The notes beneath the pieces were generated by a model. The model was not told the origin of the DNA. It made no database searches and saw only the letters and a program-made list of their open reading frames with translations. Below, one piece after another: positions 14,823-16,642 of a stretch of DNA of 16,642 nucleotides. The translations under genes were made by a program, and so were the position numbers. The stretch covers positions 1 to 16,642 of the forward strand of contig DHQK01000142.1 in assembly GCA_002411085.1 (NCBI GenBank), written 5' to 3'. Within the stretch, counting starts at the first letter, position 1. Each line of letters starts with the position of its first letter. Source of the DNA: Marinilabilia sp. UBA5340 (GTDB taxonomy: Bacteria; Bacteroidota; Bacteroidia; Bacteroidales; Marinilabiliaceae).

Positions 14823-15476
14823 ATGGTAGAAGGCAAAAATATACATAAACAGTATGATGATCTTGAAGTTCTCAAAGGGGTAGACCTGAAAATTGAAAAG
14901 GGAGAGATTGTTACTATTCTGGGAGCCAGTGGAGCAGGAAAAACCACCTTGCTTCAAATCCTGGGATCTCTTGATAAACCAACGGTAGGAGATGTCTTTA
15001 TTAATGAAACAAATATCAGCAGCCTGCGGGGAAACCAGTTGGCGCGGTTCAGGAATGAACACATCGGTTTTGTATTTCAGTTTCATCAGTTGCTCCCGGA
15101 ATTTACTGCTTTGGAAAATTGCATGCTGCCGGGTTTGATTGCCCATCGCTCAGAAAAAGAATCCAAAGAAAGGGCCCTGAAACTTCTTAATTATCTGGGA
15201 TTGTCAGACCGGCTGGAACATAAACCAACACACATGAGTGGGGGTGAAAAGCAAAGGGTTGCTGTAGCTCGTGCACTTGTCAATGATCCTCTGGTAGTTT
15301 TTGCAGATGAACCTTCCGGAAATCTGGATTCCAAAAACCAGGATGAACTGATGGACTTATTTGTAGATTTGCGCAAACAATTTGATCAGACTTTCGTCAT
15401 TGTGACCCACGACCAGCATCTGGCCAACAAGGCTGACCGTACTATTCATATTGTTGACGGCCGTATTGTTGATTGA
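14823..15476 (+). CDS. lolD: LolD-like ABC transporter ATP-binding protein
   Basis: A 217-residue cytoplasmic ATPase of the LolD/MacB/FtsE class with every motif intact: Walker A GASGAGKT (34-41), Q-loop Gln86 in FVFQFHQLLPEFTALEN, signature MSGGE (138-142) followed by KQRVAVARAL, Walker B VVFADE (158-163), D-loop SGNLDS (165-170) and H-loop His196. The FHQLLPEFTALEN stretch and length are typical of LolD, which powers release of lipoproteins from the inner membrane together with LolC/E-type permeases. No permease gene is next to it, so the partner must be encoded elsewhere. Gene spacing of 3 bases upstream and 6 bases downstream shows that it belongs to the antiporter-to-TrmN6 operon. The lolD name is by similarity; other exporters of this class cannot be excluded. 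Confidence 0.88.
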   Translation: MVEGKNIHKQYDDLEVLKGVDLKIEKGEIVTILGASGAGKTTLLQILGSLDKPTVGDVFINETNISSLRGNQLARFRNEHIGFVFQFHQLLPEFTALENCMLPGLIAHRSEKESKERALKLLNYLGLSDRLEHKPTHMSGGEKQRVAVARALVNDPLVVFADEPSGNLDSKNQDELMDLFVDLRKQFDQTFVIVTHDQHLANKADRTIHIVDGRIVD

Positions 15477-15482
15477 TTATTT

Positions 15483-16247
15483 ATGATTTCATCTGAAGAA
15501 ATTAAGTCCTTTCTTGACGAAAAGGCTTCTTTTTACGAGGCCCGATGGTTTATTGATGAAGATCCCGTTCAGATTCCACATCTTTTTACTAAAAAAGAAG
15601 ATATTGAGATATCCGGATTCCTGACCGCTACTTTGGCCTGGGGAAAGCGTTCCATGATTTTACGAGCATGTAAGAACCTGATGGAACGGATGGATATGGA
15701 GCCTCATGATTTCCTTTTGCAAGCCTCCGGGAAAGAACTTGAAGTAATGGAGGGCTTTGTTTACCGTACGTTCAATAACCTTGATGCTGCATATTTCCTG
15801 AAGGCCTTGATGCATCTATATCGTTATCAGGGAGGGCTTCAGCAGCTTTTTACCGATGGTTACCGGCAGGGCGGAATTGAGAAAGCATTGGTTTATTTCA
15901 GGCAGGTCTTTATGTCTTTTGATCCTCCTGAACGTACCCAAAAGCATGTGGCAAATATTCTGAAAAATGCATCAGCCAAAAGACTGAATATGTACCTGCG
16001 CTGGATGGTCAGAACCGGGTCACCGGTTGATTTTGGTTTGTGGCCTGAGATAAAAATGCAGGATTTGCTAATTCCACTGGATTTGCATGTGGCAAGGGTA
16101 GCCCGGGAAGCAGGTTTATTAGGGCGAAAGCAGAATGACTTTAAAGCGGTGTTAGAGCTTACGGGGAAGTTGTCTGAGTTTCGGCCCCACGATCCTGTCT
16201 TTTATGATTATGCCCTGTTTGGTCTGGGGGTTTACGAAAAATTTTGA
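15483..16247 (+). CDS. TIGR02757/DUF2400 family protein
   Basis: A 254-residue soluble, mostly helical protein matching the TIGR02757/DUF2400 family, found widely in Bacteroidota and without an established function. Characteristic stretches are an N-terminal DPVQIPHLF (27-35), ISGFLTATLAWGKRSMIL (43-60), YRTFNN (94-99), SAKRLNMYLRWMVR (164-177), LIPLDLHVARVARE (196-209) and the C-terminal HDPVFYDYALFGLGV (236-250). The C-terminal layout, with a helix followed by an Asp-Leu-His segment, recalls HhH-GPD DNA glycosylases; I infer a possible DNA repair or nucleic-acid role, but a catalytic lysine or hairpin motif was not pinned down. It starts 6 bases after lolD and ends 12 bases before the trmN6-like gene, next to which it may be cotranscribed by chance. 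Confidence 0.85.
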   Translation: MISSEEIKSFLDEKASFYEARWFIDEDPVQIPHLFTKKEDIEISGFLTATLAWGKRSMILRACKNLMERMDMEPHDFLLQASGKELEVMEGFVYRTFNNLDAAYFLKALMHLYRYQGGLQQLFTDGYRQGGIEKALVYFRQVFMSFDPPERTQKHVANILKNASAKRLNMYLRWMVRTGSPVDFGLWPEIKMQDLLIPLDLHVARVAREAGLLGRKQNDFKAVLELTGKLSEFRPHDPVFYDYALFGLGVYEKF

Positions 16248-16259
16248 TTGTCAGAAGGT

Positions 16260-16642
16260 ATGTTTAAATTTCAACAGTTTACCGTGGTGCAGGAAAATGC
16301 AGCCATGAAAGTCGGTACCGATGGCGTGTTGCTGGGAGCCTGGACGCCTGTTGACCATTACCCCTCGAGGATATTGGATGTGGGTGCCGGAACAGGGTTG
16401 GTGGCACTCATGCTCGCCCAGCGCAGCGATAATGCGATGATTGATGCAGTTGAAATTGATGATGCAGCCTGTTTAGATGCCCGCACCAATTTTGATAAAT
16501 CTCCCTGGACAGATCGTCTGAATCTGTATCATACCTCCCTCCAAAAATTTGCTGAAAACAGCGCGTTATCTTATGATCTGATTGTCAGTAATCCTCCTTT
16601 TTTTAGCGGGAGTTTAAAGAATAAATGTAATCGTAAAGCCAC
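16260..16642 (+). CDS. trmN6: tRNA1(Val) (adenine37-N6)-methyltransferase, N-terminal part (runs off the window)
   Basis: Only the first 127 codons and two bases are present. They contain a conserved KVGTDGVLLGAW stretch (17-28), the SAM-binding loop DVGAGTG (40-46), an acidic residue after the second strand (AVEIDD, 63-68), and the N6-adenine methyltransferase motif NPPFF (111-115) in LIVSNPPFFSGSLKNK. This pattern matches TrmN6 (YfiC), which methylates N6 of A37 in the valine tRNA with anticodon UAC. Both tRNA-Val genes in this window have exactly that anticodon loop with A37. The ATG at 16260 begins MFKFQQFTVVQ, as in homologues. The gene lies 12 bases after the DUF2400 gene in the same operon. 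The 3' end is outside the window, so the total length is unknown. Confidence 0.88.
   Translation, partial: MFKFQQFTVVQENAAMKVGTDGVLLGAWTPVDHYPSRILDVGAGTGLVALMLAQRSDNAMIDAVEIDDAACLDARTNFDKSPWTDRLNLYHTSLQKFAENSALSYDLIVSNPPFFSGSLKNKCNRKA

Overview
The window looks like an ordinary chromosomal stretch from a member of the Bacteroidota, probably Bacteroidales/Marinilabiliales. Three things point there: SecD and SecF are fused in one 1004-residue protein, several promoters have the phylum's TAnnTTTG -7 box (one with a TTTG -33 box at the right spacing), and the permease is a large duplicated FtsX/MacB-type protein. No phage, plasmid, CRISPR or full-length transposase genes are visible.

Layout, left to right. 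(1) 1-2349: an AEC-family membrane carrier and FolC, both on +. (2) 2358-2619: a two-gene tRNA-Val(UAC) transcription unit with a near-consensus promoter and a strong intrinsic terminator. (3) 2637-3442: an AT-rich palindrome, then the NADH-sensing repressor Rex, then a hairpin terminator. (4) 3390-3823: a gene-free gap between convergent genes holding a ~244 bp element bounded by 19-bp inverted repeats (17/19 matching), MITE-like. (5) 3824-6551 on -: a sigma-54 activator response regulator followed by its histidine kinase, overlapping by 11 bp. (6) 6552-6983: a divergent regulatory gap with short AGCT-rich repeats, a sigma-54 type GG-N10-GC promoter facing right, and three copies of a 16-bp palindrome close to TGTnCG-N4-CGnACA. 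(7) 6984-10136 on +: an ABC ATPase with a degraded signature motif and Q-loop, then an FtsX/MacB-like permease. (8) 10258-13272: SecDF, closed by a strong terminator. (9) 13360-16642 on +: a long-tailed TatA, then a tight run of CaCA antiporter, LolD-type ATPase, TIGR02757/DUF2400 protein and the start of a TrmN6-type tRNA-Val methyltransferase, which runs off the window.

The most interesting part is 5175-10136. A divergent two-component pair of the sigma-54 class faces an ABC operon whose upstream region holds both a sigma-54 promoter and three matching palindromes, one about 110 bp upstream of the predicted start site and two 21 bp apart centre to centre. The simplest reading is that the response regulator binds these palindromes and activates the ABC operon in response to an envelope or membrane signal. 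The ATPase lacks the normal LSGGQ signature, the Q-loop glutamine and the D-loop aspartate, so the complex may work as a regulatory or sensing device rather than a normal pump. That is inference from sequence alone. The rest is mainly housekeeping: folate metabolism, redox control, Sec and Tat export, ion exchange, lipoprotein-type ABC function and tRNA modification.
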